Shown: positions 44,401-59,400 of the stretch, piece by piece | Numbering within the stretch: position 1 is the first letter of the stretch | Layout: each line of letters begins with the position of its first letter | Origin: Eublepharis macularius | Taxonomy: Eukaryota; Chordata; Lepidosauria; Squamata; Eublepharidae | Direction: 5' to 3' | Length of the DNA stretch: 64,000 nucleotides | NCBI RefSeq assembly: GCF_028583425.1 | Contig: NC_072795.1 | Span: 68,276,001 to 68,340,000, forward strand | Program-made: the position numbers and the translations under genes | The notes under the pieces: generated by a model | Told to the model about the DNA's origin: nothing | Seen by the model: the letters and a program-made list of their open reading frames with translations, nothing else | The model's database searches: none

Positions 44401-47400
44401 GTGAACTGAAACCTGGACAGAGGCTGCAGCTGGTGGTTCAAGAAGTCAAGGCAGATGGCTCAGCGCTGTTCAGTGGCACATGTGCTTCTGGGTTGACTGT
44501 AATGGCCACTCACAGCCATTTTGAAGGTAGGATCTCTCTTTGTGTTCTCTCTTTCTCGTTTTTATTAACTTTTGCTATCCTCAGTCTTGATAGATTTCTG
44601 ATTGTAGAGGATTCCAGAGAAGTAGCAGTTTTAGTCTGTTTCTGGAGATGCTGTTGTGCAACTTGTCTTTGAAGATGTTTGTGTCTGTGGGTGAGTGGGA
44701 GTTGTGAGACCTGTCCCCTTCTTGTGATTGTCATGCAAGGGAAGTGTATAGCCTCAGTATGGGAGGGAAGGTTGTTAAACATGATACCTGTTTCCTTCTC
44801 CTCCCCCTAGTTCTCTTCCTTAGCCTCAGGAGGGTGAGACTAGCGCTTCCTCCCAGGCTCTCCCCTCCCCCCGCAGATGTTCTTTGGAAGACAGCCTTCT
44901 TAGGCTGCACATCATTGTTACCAATCCCTGCCTCCTATGGAGGTGCCCAAGAGCCAAAGAAGCCTCAACCGGAAGTCATCTTTCAGCTCTCCAGAATAAA
45001 CTGAACATCTGTAGGTCCCATTGTTTCAGGCACTACCACAGTGTTGGGGTGTCTAATTATATTAACAGAGACTCCATCCTCAGGCCCTATACTACCACAA
45101 CACCCATTTGCAGGTTAACGTTGACTTTCAGGGAAAAAACCCTGTACAATCTGTTGATAATTTCCCAAAGAATACCATGCTGGCACCAAAGATGTAAATG
45201 CTCTGTATAAGAAAATTTCCCACAAAGGCTGACTGCGAGTCTTCAGGAATACCATTCCCTGCAGTTCTACCACACACCTAACCACCAAGTTTTGTCCTCA
45301 TCCACAGCTGGTTGCAAGTTGCTTTAGGTCCCTTCAGGGAGAAAAGCGGGATACAGATACTTAAATAAATAAATTAGAAATTACTTCAGTTTTGGAGACA
45401 TCTCTTGTATCTTCAAGTTAGTGTACTACCATTGGTATTGCTGTGGTTCCACTGTATGCCAACAACACTTCTTCACTTCCTGTTCCCAAATGCCTTTCCT
45501 CTGCTTGAGACACAGCAATGGTAGCTTCACTGGCCCATGGAAAATAAGCCCTTGAGAGATTCCATCAGGACGCGACAATTTCTACATCACTGTTAGCTTC
45601 GATCATTCCACATAGCTTATTCACTTGTTTATTTTATATTAGTTAAAATATTTATACCACTCCATTCCACTGTGGCTGAAGGTGGCTTACACTTCCAGAT
45701 TTTAAAATCAAAGTACAATAAACCCCAATTCTTCCCCAAGAAAATACCTGAAGCTTTCACCCCATTAAAAGCCCAAGTGAATAAGGAAGTCTTATAGCTC
45801 CTCCTAAAAACTAACAGTGGTACTCCCTCCACCTCCTTGGGGAGCCTCCATAACTTAGAAGCTGCTATAGAAAAAGGCATGTATGTTGGTTAGTGTCAGA
45901 TAGCCTACCTTGACAAAGCAATCCTAAGCACATCTATTCAGAATCCTACTGATGTCTGTTCCCCAGGGTTTTCTCCCAGGGTAGCACTGTAAGAGGGAGA
46001 ACAACCAACCAATAGGCAACAACCTGTAGACTATAGTTCGCATATAGGGGACATATGGGGAGACAGAGAGTACTGTGCGTCTACATGATGGACATATAAG
46101 CACTACTTTATACTGGGAAATATGTATTTCCAGTGTATCTAAAGTTCCAGTGTATCTAAAGCCCATCCTGGAAAATTACTTTTTTCCCCAAGCTTCCATG
46201 ATAGGGTCACCCCCCTCCCCCTTTCTGGATCTAAAGCAGCTAGTTAGTAGCAGGCAATCTAATAGTGACATAAAACCTGGAATAGGTTCTGCAACAAGTC
46301 CAGGTGCCAATTCTGTCCCCATTTTACTTGGCAGCAACATTACAGGACTTAATAATACCAGCCATGCTGTTAGAAATTCATTCTGCTTCTCATCTTCCAA
46401 AGTAATATATGCCATCCTATGCAAACAAAGCCTTTTGCTAATTACATGGGACAAACAGGTCAGTCTCTGTGCAAAGGAATAAATGGACACTTGTGTAACA
46501 AAGACAACATTCAGAATATTCAGAAACCAAGGAGACAGCATTTTAACTTAATGTTGAAAGTTGCCATTATTCAATTAAAGATCTTCAGAGAACAAAGTGG
46601 GAAACACTTGAGTTAATGTCAGACTTTCTAAAAGATGTCTCTCTCAATAGCTTCTTTCACGGTGCATGTATTAAATGAGCTTATGGTGTCTAAGAAGATT
46701 GTATGATTTCTTGTGACTACAGTTGTGAAAAGCCAGTGTGCTTTGAATTAAAATGTCACAGACTGTACCTCATACACTGAACAGATTTTTGGCCCCATTC
46801 CTCATGTAGCTGATGAAGTGGACTTGAGTCCAGAAAAACTTCTGTCATAACAAATCTGTTTTGTGTTTTAAGGTGCAGCAGGACTTCCTTATTTTATTGC
46901 AAAGTATTGCATATTTCTAAGGAGTCAGAAGCATTTGTGTGGCTAGGTTAATTTAGAGCTAGCATGCTACTGCCATTGCTGTTCGAGGTGAATGAGCTGT
47001 CTTTCAGGGTCTTGATTGCTTTGTTTTAATCCAGACACTCAGTAACATCAAGCAATTATTTTCTGGTGCATGTTTGCTTTTCAAGGTAAAAAAATTGTTA
47101 CGGGTGACCAAGCAGCAGCTGTGATTCTCCACGTGGATTTCCTGAAATCAAAGGTTTTTGTTTCTCTTCAAGAAGAGCTTCTTTCCCCGAAACAAAAACC
47201 GGTATGGCAACACTAAATTTCCTTGCATAAATAATGCTGACTATATGTTTGTTGACTATATGTTTAGTGATTTACATAACCTGCACTGGAGGTCCTAAGA
47301 AGCATGCTAGCATCATTCAAATGTCCAAAGGTTATAAAGTGTAAAAGAAATGGTGTTTCTCCTCCTGCATCCTAGAGGGAAGGAAAAGTGGTAGATGATT

Positions 47401-50400
47401 CTAAGCAGCACCATCTTCAATATTATTTGGCCAGTGGGAAGAACAGATTAATGAAATCAATTTTGGGGAGAACTGCATTGGTCAAATTTGAAAAAATTGA
47501 TGACACTTGTACGCTAAACATTAGATGCTGGTGCCTATAAATCGTTCATTTCTTTTTGCGTTTTTGCAGCGTTCAGTAAGAATGAAGCCTAAAAATGACA
47601 AAAGCTGGATCTTGGGAAACTTAAATAATTTTCTACCCCTAACTAGAAAGTTTGTGGATCTTTATTACTTGGACTTTTCAGATAGAATAGAAATACTTTA
47701 AATTTACAACTTGTGCCTTGGGAACCCATCAATCTGTATCCAAGTCTTGTTTTCTGTGACTCTCTGAAAGTCATTATCTCTGTTTTCCAGTTAACAGTGG
47801 ACTCTCAGCATCCAGCAGTGCTGCAGCATGTGGCTTCAGAGTATGCAGTTGCTTCCTTGGTCGAAACAGGTCAATTGATTGCCATTCCTTTGGCCTCCCA
47901 CTTCAATGATACATTCCGGTTTGATTCTGAAAAAATGAAGGTGGGACAGTCAGTCATGGTGATTCTGAAGACCGTAGAGGCAGGCGATCATGGGTTCTTG
48001 CTTGCTGTACAAAGTCCAAAAAAGAGAAGGAATATAATCAGGTTACGACGGGAATCCAAGACACTGGAGGAGACATCAGCCGTGGTGCAGCACTCTTTGT
48101 GCATGGGAGATATGGTCACAGGAACTGTGAAGTCTGTCAAGCCCACCTTTGTCCTCGTGGCACTTGATGATAAGCTAACAGGCAACATACATGCATCCCA
48201 GATCTTGGATGATGTTCCCATAGGCACCTTTCCCACATCAAAGCTAAGGGTTGGACAGAGGGTCACTGCTCGAGTCATTGGGGGTCGAGATGTTAAAACT
48301 CACAGGTAAGATAAACTTTTCAAGCTTAGGTTTATGTCTTTTCAAATTTGTATTCTCAAAGCTGTTTTTTCCTCTCTTCTCATAGTAGGGTTTTTTGTCG
48401 CTGTGTCTGTTACAACACTGAGCTGTGAGGTTTTTCATCTTTGTCTCTATTATAATTTGCATTCCTAGTTCAGATCACATGTGGAGTATATAGTCATGTT
48501 TTGGATGACTCTGGTCCGGCCTGATTCAGATATAGGTACTCACTGAGCATCTTGTTAGCTTTCCTATATTCAACTGTTTAACTACTGACCAGCGGTACAC
48601 CACAGATAATGTTTTAGGTTCGTTAATGGGTATTGTACACAAGTAATATAATTATGGACCCTCTGCTTCCATTTTAAGCCTTTATTATTACAAAATATTG
48701 AGTGTTCTTGATATTAACTCAGTATACTTGATATTAACTCAAAATCAACAGAAAATCATCCCCTCTGCTATAACTACATAGATCATTAAAGGAGAGCAAT
48801 TTATATGAATTCAAAACAGTATCTTACCCAAAGATATGAAGGTCACAGGCAAGGAGCCCTTCCAGGGAGGAAGCTTGCGGTTGGTTTAGCTTGTCATATT
48901 TATAGTGATTCAGAACCTTTTCTTAACAATAGCTGCTGGACAGCACAATCCTGAGGCCTGCCATTCCTCTGCTGCCCGTGTACCTGCAGTGCTCTTGTCT
49001 GCTGTCTAAGGACTTCCATGAGAGAGCTATGCTGGTGCCCAAATCGGGCAAGGCCACTGCTGAGAGTGCCCACTCTGCTGTATCCCTGACAACCCTGTGA
49101 GCATCCCCCAATGGGTGTGCTACTTCCATGACTGGCACACGAATGGCAAACAAAGGCTCAGCCAATAGAAGGCCATGATTCATGCTGCCTAACAACACCT
49201 CCATCCCCCCCCCCACCAGAGAGCAGGTAGCCAGGGACCACATGCCCCCCACCATGATAACAGCACCTGCATCAGGGCAGCAGGTCGGGGGTAGCTGCCA
49301 GGCTGAGTGGCAGGCAGGGCACATTCAAGCCCCCCTTGAAGGTGCAGCATGTGGTGCCAGGGGCCTGCAGCAACTGCTCCACTATAAAGGAGGCACCCGC
49401 TAGGGGGCCCAACTGGGCAACCCCAGAGTTCACTGCGGTAGCAGCTGATGAGTGCGATCCCCCCACTGGATGAGGACGGGGCCATGTCCTGCTGGCGGGG
49501 CAAGCTATGCTTGACCAGTGGCCCTACAGCCACCAGGCCATGTTGCCACAGGTAACCCTACAGTATTCTCTGGACCACTCCTGCAGGTGGCGGGATGGGA
49601 GGGGGGCTGGTGAAGGGCTGTGAGCCACAGCCTTGAGTTACCCAAGCAGCCCCTCAGTGCATGCCTTGTCCTCACACATGACAGCCAGGAGATAGATAAC
49701 CTGCAAGAGAACTCGGGTGGTAGTTGTTACTCAAATATTCTGAATGTCGCTGTTCTCCCACATGTGAGAGCAAGGCATGCCCCAGATTTCGCCAAGTTCC
49801 CCTTGCGCACACTTGCCTCACCACTGCAAGCACTCTCTCCTGCCTTGTGCTCTGAGTTCCCATGGCAGGGAGCTCTTAGGCAGCACCTTCGGCCGCCTCC
49901 CTACTTACCTGGGTCATGGGAGCCCCACTGGAGGTTATGGGGAGATGACGGCATGGGGAAGAGAGTTCGGCCACTGCAGGAGTGCAAGTGGATTTGTCCC
50001 CACGGTAGTCGGCTTTCTGTGCTTCACCAGACCTCGGGGTGGGGGTGGGAGGACGATTGACTATTCCCATACAATAGGTGTCTATGGACTACACCGTCGT
50101 TTTTTGTAGCAAGGACTTACACCCCGGTTATCCCTGCGGCCAACCCAGCCGCTGTGGCCATGCACCGGTGGAGGACCCAAATGGAGCAGCTCAGGGTCGC
50201 TGCGCCAGTGGAGGGGTTAACTCTGAGTACGGTGGTGTAACTCCTAGTCATTGGCCAGGGCACTTGCAGTCCACCTGTCAGAATTGTGCTGTCAGATACT
50301 CAAATTCTTGGTTAGCTATTATTTTATGATTTCATACACCAAACAAGATTTTCCATATTTGAAACATTTTCTTGAAACATTTAATAACAGCTAGTTCATT

Positions 50401-53400
50401 CTTGCTACTTTTTCTTGTATTAACAAAGTCTATGTATTAACATTAGTCTATGTAGAAGTAGTGATTACAAGTTTCTCATACATCTGAATATTTTTTGGTC
50501 CTTTCCCAATATGTAACTATCCTCAAATGATGTTGCCAACTCCTATGAAGTTAGACATTCTTGGTATTTTCAGATAGTCCCTGCTTCTGGGCCTTGGTAC
50601 ATTGTATGTGTTAGTATGAGTTAGATGTCTCTTCTAATCTACACATAGTAATACAACTGTGTAACTCTATTGTTTTATGCCCCTCTCCAAAGTTTTTTAT
50701 TCTAAGCCTCTAGAATCTTCATAGGTAACCTAGTTATGGAGCCAGGCTATTCCTGTTTCAGTGTGCATAGGTGTTTTAAACAACTTTCTTGGTCATATCT
50801 AGCAATTGCTCCCCTATAGTTCTAGCCATATCCATGACAGTCTGATTTTGTTCTTACCTGGATACCTACTCCTTTCCATACAGAGCAGAGGAGGATGGAA
50901 CTTGGAAACTTGTTAGAAGCTAAAGGGTCACATCTCCAATGGTATCCACTGTATTTTAAAAATAACTTTCTGGTAGCTGACTTTTAACAAATACTGTCCA
51001 AAAATGTTGAATATTAACAATCAGGCTTGAGTGCAATGTAAAGGAAGAAAGAAATCAGGAGTGGTCAATTTTCAACAAGTACTGCTAGACCACATAAAAG
51101 TACCTAGGTGTCATCTTGCCCGCTCTTGATGTGGGGCAAGAGGAGGGCTGGTCTTCATATATAGCCCTTCTTAAACGGATAGGTTATCACTGTGTTTGGG
51201 AGGAACTGGAACTGAGTATTTGTCTGTGTGGGAAGCAAAGCCTTAAATAGTCAGAAAATGGTTTCTCCAGCTGAAGAGAGTAGACTTTGCAGGCATTTGC
51301 TGCTTGGTGAAATATCTTTTCATTCCTAGTCTGAGGTAGAAAATGTGTCTAAAATTGCAAGAGTAAGATTCTCTGTCATCTTTTCTCAGGAGACTGAGTT
51401 ACTATTTCTGAAGCAGCCTACTAAGGGAACATGTTGGCTTCGTTTAAAGATAATTCAGTGTTTAAATTTTGCTCTGCATTGTCATAGTCGAAGACAGTAA
51501 AATGCCAGCTTTATACTATATAGGCTAAAGTAAAAAATCAAGTGCTAACCTATTTCTCAATATTCCAGGTATTTGCCCATTTCTCATCCATGCTTCACCC
51601 AGACCATCCCAGAGCTCAGTGTCCGACCAAGGTAATGAGAGTTTTTAAAAGTGTTTTGGATCGGGGTGAAGTTCTGTAACTTTTAAATGCTAACAGCTAC
51701 ATCTACATGAATTCTCACTGTTGATCAGCATGCCGGGTATATGCTTTGAATTCTGTGCCTAGAACCCCAAATTGTGTGAGGAGACTATATTAGACAAAAT
51801 TACATCAGATCAAAACAGAGAATATAGAATTAAAGTACAGATAGTGGTATTCAGTGAACAGAGGAATCCAAAACATTGTGATCAAAAAATGTTGGTTACT
51901 GGAGAATGCTTGAGCTAGAAATATTGGGTAAGAGCTAGGCACTGGAGGGGTGGGTAATGAATTTTGAACTGCTGGACTTCGTAACATACACCCAGCTATA
52001 GAGACTACCCCTTACATCCCTAATGTTCAATATTCTGCAGAATTTACAGGTTGCTGCCATGTGCTGTTATTTAATCTATGCAAACCTCTGTGAGAATCCC
52101 ATTTTATGTAAATTAAGAATTCAATAGGCCTGCAATATGCATCCTGGTATGTATTAGTGCATTATGGTCCTTGTTTTTGATTGCAGTGTGATAACATAAT
52201 TGGGTGTCCTTTCATGAGCAGAGAGAGGGCATTTTACTTAGGGAGAGAAGAGAAACTGAAAAATGAAGCCCCCTGCTTCCCATTATACTTGTAATGTACA
52301 GGCATAACTGTTTCACCTCCTGTTATAATCAGGGAACTGAAAGGAGAAAGCAATACAGCCCTGTGTCCTGATGATTGCAACACAGAAGAGGCATTAAAAT
52401 CTTTCAAGCCTGGGCAGGTAGTGACATGCTTTGTGAAGAAGGTAAGGCCTGGAATTTCTCAGACCCCATAGAATTTGGTTTGTTTCATTGGTTTTTGAAC
52501 TTAGGCCAGAAAGAATAAATCCTCCAGAATCCTTAGATTCAGAAATCCTTAGATTCAGAAAGAATAAATCCTCCAGAATACAAAGATACATGACTGGAAA
52601 TCAGGACATACCCTTTTGGAAGTAGTTTCAGTTTTTAAAAAGTTGGAAATCACTTTCCTAATTTTACTTTTCAGGTTCATTTTTGTAAGGGGGAGGTGGG
52701 TAGATGCTTGAAATCTTGGAGAATTTTAGGACTACATAATAAATCCACGGAGGTAGAGCCATGTTAGTCTGTTGCAGCAAAGTTGAGTGGAAGTTCAATG
52801 GCACCTTCAAATCTAACAAAAGCATGAGCTTTTGTGAGTTAAGTGCTTGCTTCATCATATGCATAGAATGTGCATCATAGGAATATATTGATAGTCAAAA
52901 TTGCACGTAACAGAAACCTGGGAGTTGAAAGTCATTAGAAAGAGAGGCCATTTAGAAACAATAATCAAAAAGAATTCACTCCATTCAGAGTGAGTGAGGA
53001 CTACTCACAACTATAGATAGATGGGCAGAATAACATAAGTTACTCAAACCAAATCAAGATCTAATTAAGGCAGGTGTAGTGGGAGACAGGCAGAACTAAT
53101 TAATATCTGTAAAGGGGGGAGAACTATTAACACCTATTAATAGGTGCTGAACTATTAACACCTATTGTCATGAGGAAATGCAAGTTCCTATACAAGCCTG
53201 GTGGACAGAAAGTATGTTAAATTTCTTGGTGAATCTAAATTTGGCACTTTCATGTTGGATATTGTCTTTGATCTTTTTTAATAAGAGAACACTAACCTTC
53301 AGATCAGCAATGGTTTATCTTGAAAGACTGAAATATCCCCGCTGGGGAAACACTGCACAATCATAGTATGTTCTGCCTTTTCTCACTGTAATAATGAAAT

Positions 53401-56400
53401 ACGGTGTCTTCTCTTCTATGGCATCCAGTATAGCACCATAAAGAAATGGCTGGAAGTGGATGTTACTTCTAATGTTAGAGGGAGAGTTCAACAGTTGCTC
53501 CTTTCCCCTAACACCAAGGTAAGCAAATCACCAGTGTATAAGGGGCGTGGGTGCTTTTGAATCTCATTGCATGAGACTTCAAGCAATGGCATGAAAACCT
53601 TTCCCACAATAGTAGACATGCATGTCATTCATTACTACATTTACTAGTTATGACAGCTTTTCTAAGAATTCTTTAGCTGTGTAAAAGCATATCTTCTCAG
53701 CGAGTAGCATTTCTTATAAAGGGTGGTTGCCGCATTTCAGTCTGCTACATTCTGATTCTGACCATCAGCCCATCTGTTGTCTGCTTTGGCAATGGCTTTC
53801 CAGGATCCCAGGAAGAGATCTTTCACATCATCTGCTGCCTGATCTTGGGACCTTCTGCATGCAAAGCCTGTGCTGTACCATTGGGCTATGGCTGGTTCCC
53901 ATAGTGTGGTCAACAGATGCTGTTTAAAAGCACTGCTATGGATATAGAGTTATTCGAATTCAGAGATGCAATCAGTAGTGGAGTTTTTTCAGTGGTAAAT
54001 AAGAACTTTCCCTCTCCTCAGGTCTTAAAACACCCAGAAAAACACTTCAAAAATGGACAGGCTTTGGCTGCAACTGTGGTAGGCTCTGACATCACTAAGA
54101 CCAAGCTCTGTCTGTCACTGACAGGTATGATTTAAAAATGTCAAACAAATGAATCCTTTGCCTAGTAATTAGAATGGTACTTCAGCATGCATGCTGCTGC
54201 CCTAATGCCCTTGTGTTTGTTGTCCACAACAAGCTCCTATTGTCACATGGAGCTCTCTAGTACAAAAGGGCTTCCCATTTACTGCAGTGTCAGTCACAGC
54301 TCCAGGTACACACACATTATGCATGTGTGGAGAAAACCATGTTAGGTGGTAATTTTATATGCACAAGAACGTTCCAGCAGAGCTATGGATCTGGCTATAG
54401 GATAAGGAAATACTCTCTCCATTTATATCTGCTTATCATGGTACCTTGGATGCGGTTTGTTTCACACAATCGTTGGGTGAATCGTGAGATGAAAAAAGGT
54501 TAAGCTAGAAAGGGGCCTTGAATAAGTAGAGGTTCTTCTCACATTTTTGTTGTCATGGTCATGTGGCACTTACAAACATTTCATCTGTCAGTGTTTGTAA
54601 ACCAGTCAAGAAGAGTTCTATTATTGGAAATTTGATATAATCCATCCCTCTGCGCCGGTTACCATGTATTGTATTTGTGAATGGAGGCAGCAGTCTCGGT
54701 ATGTGAAACTTGGACTAAACACTTGGGTTTAGGGTACAAAAGATTTAACAAACTCACTATCTTAAATTCATGAAGAGTTAGGTATATGATGAAGAGTTAG
54801 GTGTATGATGTCTGAGAACCTGAATCTTTTCACTCTCTGAGCAGGAATTCATTCTCTGGAGAAAAGAACCATCACCTTAGGCTGCGTCAAAAAGGTGATT
54901 CCACACGTTGGCCTGATTATCACACTTCCATTTGGAAAGACTGGCAAAGCCAGCCTTTTCCACTTGAGTGATTCATTTGTTGAGCAGCCAGTAGAAGGTT
55001 TCAGCACAGGACAAGTTGTCAAGTAAGAGCTTTCTGAAAAATAACTATAATGATCTTCAAATATTCTATACTCACATGAGAATTTTATGCTGCTTTTCAG
55101 TTTACAGAATACTTCAGAGTAAACACTCTCTAATCATGAAAAGGTTTAAGCTGAGTTTGTTCGAAAGATGATGTCATCCTTGTATATATGCAAGCTCTCT
55201 GTTAAGATACAACTATCCCGCAGATTCCGTCTCCAAAATCATTTTTCCCTCTAAACTAAAAGTAAACTCTTTTGTGTTGGGTTGTGAGTATTGCAAAATG
55301 GAAACATAAATAGTAATTATCTGCTGTTCCTCAGTCTGGATAAAAGTTCCATGTTGTTCCATTTTGTACATATAGATGCTGTGTCCTTTCCAGTAATGAT
55401 AATGCAATGGAGGTGTCCCTCCGGCAGTCCAGGTAAGGAATCCAATTGCATGCTAAGAAGCAGATTTTAAAAAAAAATGGCATCCTTTTTCTCAAAGATT
55501 CAAAATTAAAATAAATTGCTGAGACGAGGAAAGAACCTACCATTTGGACCTGAACTGTAACAGCACAAACAAATTCATTTGGATCAGATCCTGAGATGTG
55601 TACATTTGCTTAATTGGTATGCATTTTTTAAAATGCAAGTTTGAGGTCCTGAAATTGCTCTCCCCCCACCTCCATTCCAGGTTTTTAGGTCTGGGGCAGA
55701 AATAGAAAACAAATCCTGCTCAAATTTCCTCTGCCTCCTTCTTTGATGTCATGTGTATAAGCTTCTCTCCACAGCCAGGAAAGCCAAACATGGTTTTGTT
55801 ATTTTATTAAAGTGAAAGTGGAAATTAACAACATACCATTAGTTGAGATGGATTCTGCATTACAGAATTGATTTTCTTTTTATGGTACAATTGCAGTCCT
55901 GGAGATTTTGGGTTGCTGTGGCCAGTTTTGTTGCTTGATATTTTCCAGAAGTTTGGATTTACTTTGCCTGGCCAGCAGGAGAACATTTCACTCTATCTTT
56001 GTCTTTGTTGTAGAGTAAATCCAAAGAGCCATGGTAAAGTGGAAGATGCTGAAATCATGAGCCTTGAGAATGTTCAGAAAGGTCAACTTGTCAGAGGTTA
56101 TGTTACTTCTGTAACACCAGCTGGTATCTTCTTTGGGTGAGTTTTGTAAGCTGACCATAAAAGGTGAAATCAATGCTTAGAAAATTTCATGCATTCACTG
56201 GGTACTGTGTTCAGAATAACTTGTGTAATGTTTAGATGTTGCAATTTCAGGCTGGATTGAGCACTCAAAATTACTTTACCTGAGTCTTGCCAGATTTTAA
56301 CCAATATATGGTAGAAAATTTGTCCTGTTTCAGTTAGAAAGGAAGAAAAAAATGTTTCAGATTTGTCAGAAACAGAACGGTTAAATGTACCAGCTTTCCT

Positions 56401-59400
56401 TTTGAATTATGAATGCATAAGTCTGTGTACATTATTACATCTAGAACATCCTGTGCATAACTGTGTAGCCTGTACTGATAAATGGCACCCTCTTTAACTC
56501 ATAGCCTTGCAAGGTGATTGGTTTTCACTTTAGCATCTCTTCCCCAACCCTCCCAAGCCAATGCATAGCAAATAAAAATAACTCATGAGAATACAAAAGC
56601 TAGAAATCCCTGCAAGGTCTGGGATGTGGCCTGCCTCTTTCTTATATCCAATAAAGGTCATCCTAAAGTTTTTTTTAATTAGAAGATGCCATCCTTGAAG
56701 GTCCTGTTAAGGTCAGGGGAGGGGAAAGTCCTTTCATCCCTTGGCCAAAACTGAGCTCTGTGCAAAGTTTTTGGATAGTTAGTCAGGATTCTCTCTCCCA
56801 TAGGATTTTTCTAGTCTTACATCCCTGGTGGTGATGAAGTCTTTGTCAGCCAGGGCAGCAGATCTTACATTGCCTTTGGGCATCTGCTCTATCTTGGTAA
56901 TCTTGCTCTGTCCTTTTTTCTCAGACTCCCTGTAGTTCTTATAGCTGAAAAACTTTAAAAAAAAATTGAATGGAAGCAAGTAGGGTCTTTGTGTCTGGAG
57001 TTTTCCTGCTCCATCTTTCAGCCCATCAAGAGTGAAGGGCCATGCTGGGTTGGCTAGACCTATGGTCCAAATTTCCTCCTGTACAATCAATACACTGCTA
57101 TCCTGTGTTAGCTATGCAACAGAACTTTACACAGAAGCTGAAACACAAATTGTGGAACGCTTTCTATTTCTTTTCTGGACTATCTGTTGTTCTTTATAAA
57201 TCCAAGGTCCAGGTTCCAATTAGGGAGGGGTGACCTTTGCATTGATTTGGCTTTTGAAGTGATTTTGTAATAACAGAACTGTTTATTTTTTAAAATAGAT
57301 TATCAGACTCTGTTGTGGGCCGAATCCCATTGCAATACATCACCCATCTCTTTGTGCCAGATCAGTCCTTATATGCAAAATTTGTACATGTAGGACAGTT
57401 GCTCACTGCCAAAGTCCTCAGGTAAGTGTCCTGTTTAATACGTGGCTGAATTTGGGATGGGAGAACTTTGATATAGAACAGATAAAACTCTGTCATTTGT
57501 GAAAGGACATGGAATCAGTCTTGTTTAGAAGCAGAGAACCAAATTCAAATATTACTTCAGCTTTGGTCAAATATTTGAGTTTGCCCCGTGTCATTTATAA
57601 AATGGTAATTATAATAACCTCCTTTTCAGAGTTGATGTGAAGCTGAAGAAGATAAGGAATGTAAAGCACTTGGCAGTTTAAAAAAGTACTACATAAATCT
57701 CATACTTACAACAATTCTTCCCTTTGTGCTACCCCCCCTTTTATTTTCCCAACAATTTTACAGTATAAACAAAGGAGAGAATCATGTGGTGCTCTCAGTT
57801 CTCCCTGATGACACTGGGAAACCAAGTATTATCCCAGAGTCCCTGGGTTTGCTGCAGAGTGAAAAGAAGCTGAAGAAGTGCAAAAGGAGACATTCTGAAC
57901 GAGGACAGGTATCTAACTCGGTGGGAGGTTTAGACTTGGTAGTGGTGGTAATAATAAGATCTAGGATATAATTGTATATTGCAAGTATTTGTTAACTCAT
58001 ACAAAAAAGTGTTATTTTTTTTAAATTGTGTAAAATTTTCTTTCCTAATGAAAGGAAATAAAGCAAGGAAAGAAGAGAGGTCGTTGCACTGAAGAGGATG
58101 ATAGTGGCATTGATATCTATTGCCGGGAGGAAGAAGAAGAGGAAAAGAATGAGAAGAGCTCTAAGGTAAAGGATTATGGAATAAAAAGAATATCTGGACC
58201 TCTTTATAATATTTTAATGGTAGTCTTTGCTGTATATTTTTAAATACAAAAGCTTTTTTTTTCTCTCTCAGCTGAAAAGAGAGATTCCAAGGCTGACGGT
58301 TTCAACCGCCTTTACATGGGAGGAAGATTTAAATGTGCTGGATACAACCATGTTAAGAGAGAGAGAGCAGAGTTCTGCTAGTGAGGAAGAAGAAGAAGAT
58401 ACGCAGTCCACGGTATAGTAGCTCAGTGCAGTCTGTTTGGGAATCACTTTACATGCAGCCAAGAGTCCTTTTTGCTGATCTTTAACTTATTACTTCTAGG
58501 GTTTACTATACTGGCCTGAAAAGTATATATTAGTGTTCTGCTTCTAAAATTAAGATACTGATACAGTTGGCACTATAAGGAAAGGCGTAGCAGGATAAGA
58601 GTCTCTGTTTAGTTTCTGATCATATTGAGAATTATTTTATGGTAACATTCTTCCTTGTTTTGGAGGCTTGCATATGTAAATGTGTACATTTTCTTGAGTT
58701 GTGTTTCTCAGAAGAGATGACAAATATGCAGTTATATATGTAGCTACAGCAAAGCTTCCTTTCATAACAATCCTCTCCATATCCGGGGAGCTGTAGGAAG
58801 CATTCTGGAGGAAGCTACGTTAGTTTAGCTAAGTGGAACACAAATGAGGACAGGCAGGGTAATGCAGGGTAGGCAATAGATGTGTGTTGCTGCTCTTGGG
58901 TGGCAGGAGGGTTTGGGAACTTGCCATGTCACAGTGTCCAGAGTGCCCCAGAATCTAGGGACAGCTGTCATTTGTTCAAGATTCCATCTCTTCTGCAGAA
59001 AATACATGAACTCTTTAACTGTTCACCACATAATTGGATGTTTCTTACTTTATGTTGTCTTGTAGTATTACTGCTATTCCAGTCATCGTTCCCTTCCTCT
59101 CTTGCCTTGTTTCCTTTTAAGACAAAAAAACAAACGAGAAAGAAAAAGGATCTGGAGAAGCAAAGGGCAGAAAAGGAACTTGCCAAATTAGAAGCTGCCT
59201 TGATGGATCCTACTCGGCAGCCCCAGACCGCAGATGACTTTGACCGCTTGGTCCTTGGCAACCCTGACAGCTCCATCCTCTGGTTGCAATATATGGCTTT
59301 CCATCTCCAGGCCACAGAGATAGAAAAGGCGAGAGCTGTAGCTGAAAGGGCCCTGAAAACAATATCCTTCAGGTGAATATTTCATTTTTTGCCTGCAGCC

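Noticed and set aside
47568-47577. Possible PDCD11 micro-exon (cag-CGTTCAG-taag)
   Set aside because: The exons on either side join in phase 0 without it and align with human PDCD11. Seven extra bases would break the frame, and the bases after it are taag rather than a GT donor.
48923-50329. Many overlapping open frames in a GC-rich block, possible gene or CpG island
   Set aside because: The block is bounded by terminal inverted repeats and lies inside a PDCD11 intron. High GC lowers stop density on both strands, and no domain is readable.
56779-57090. 103-residue minus-strand frame
   Set aside because: No recognisable domain, no splice or promoter context, within a PDCD11 intron.
58882-59376. 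164-residue frame taken as a whole protein
   Set aside because: Only the part from 59122 is PDCD11. The first part is intron read-through upstream of a clear acceptor.
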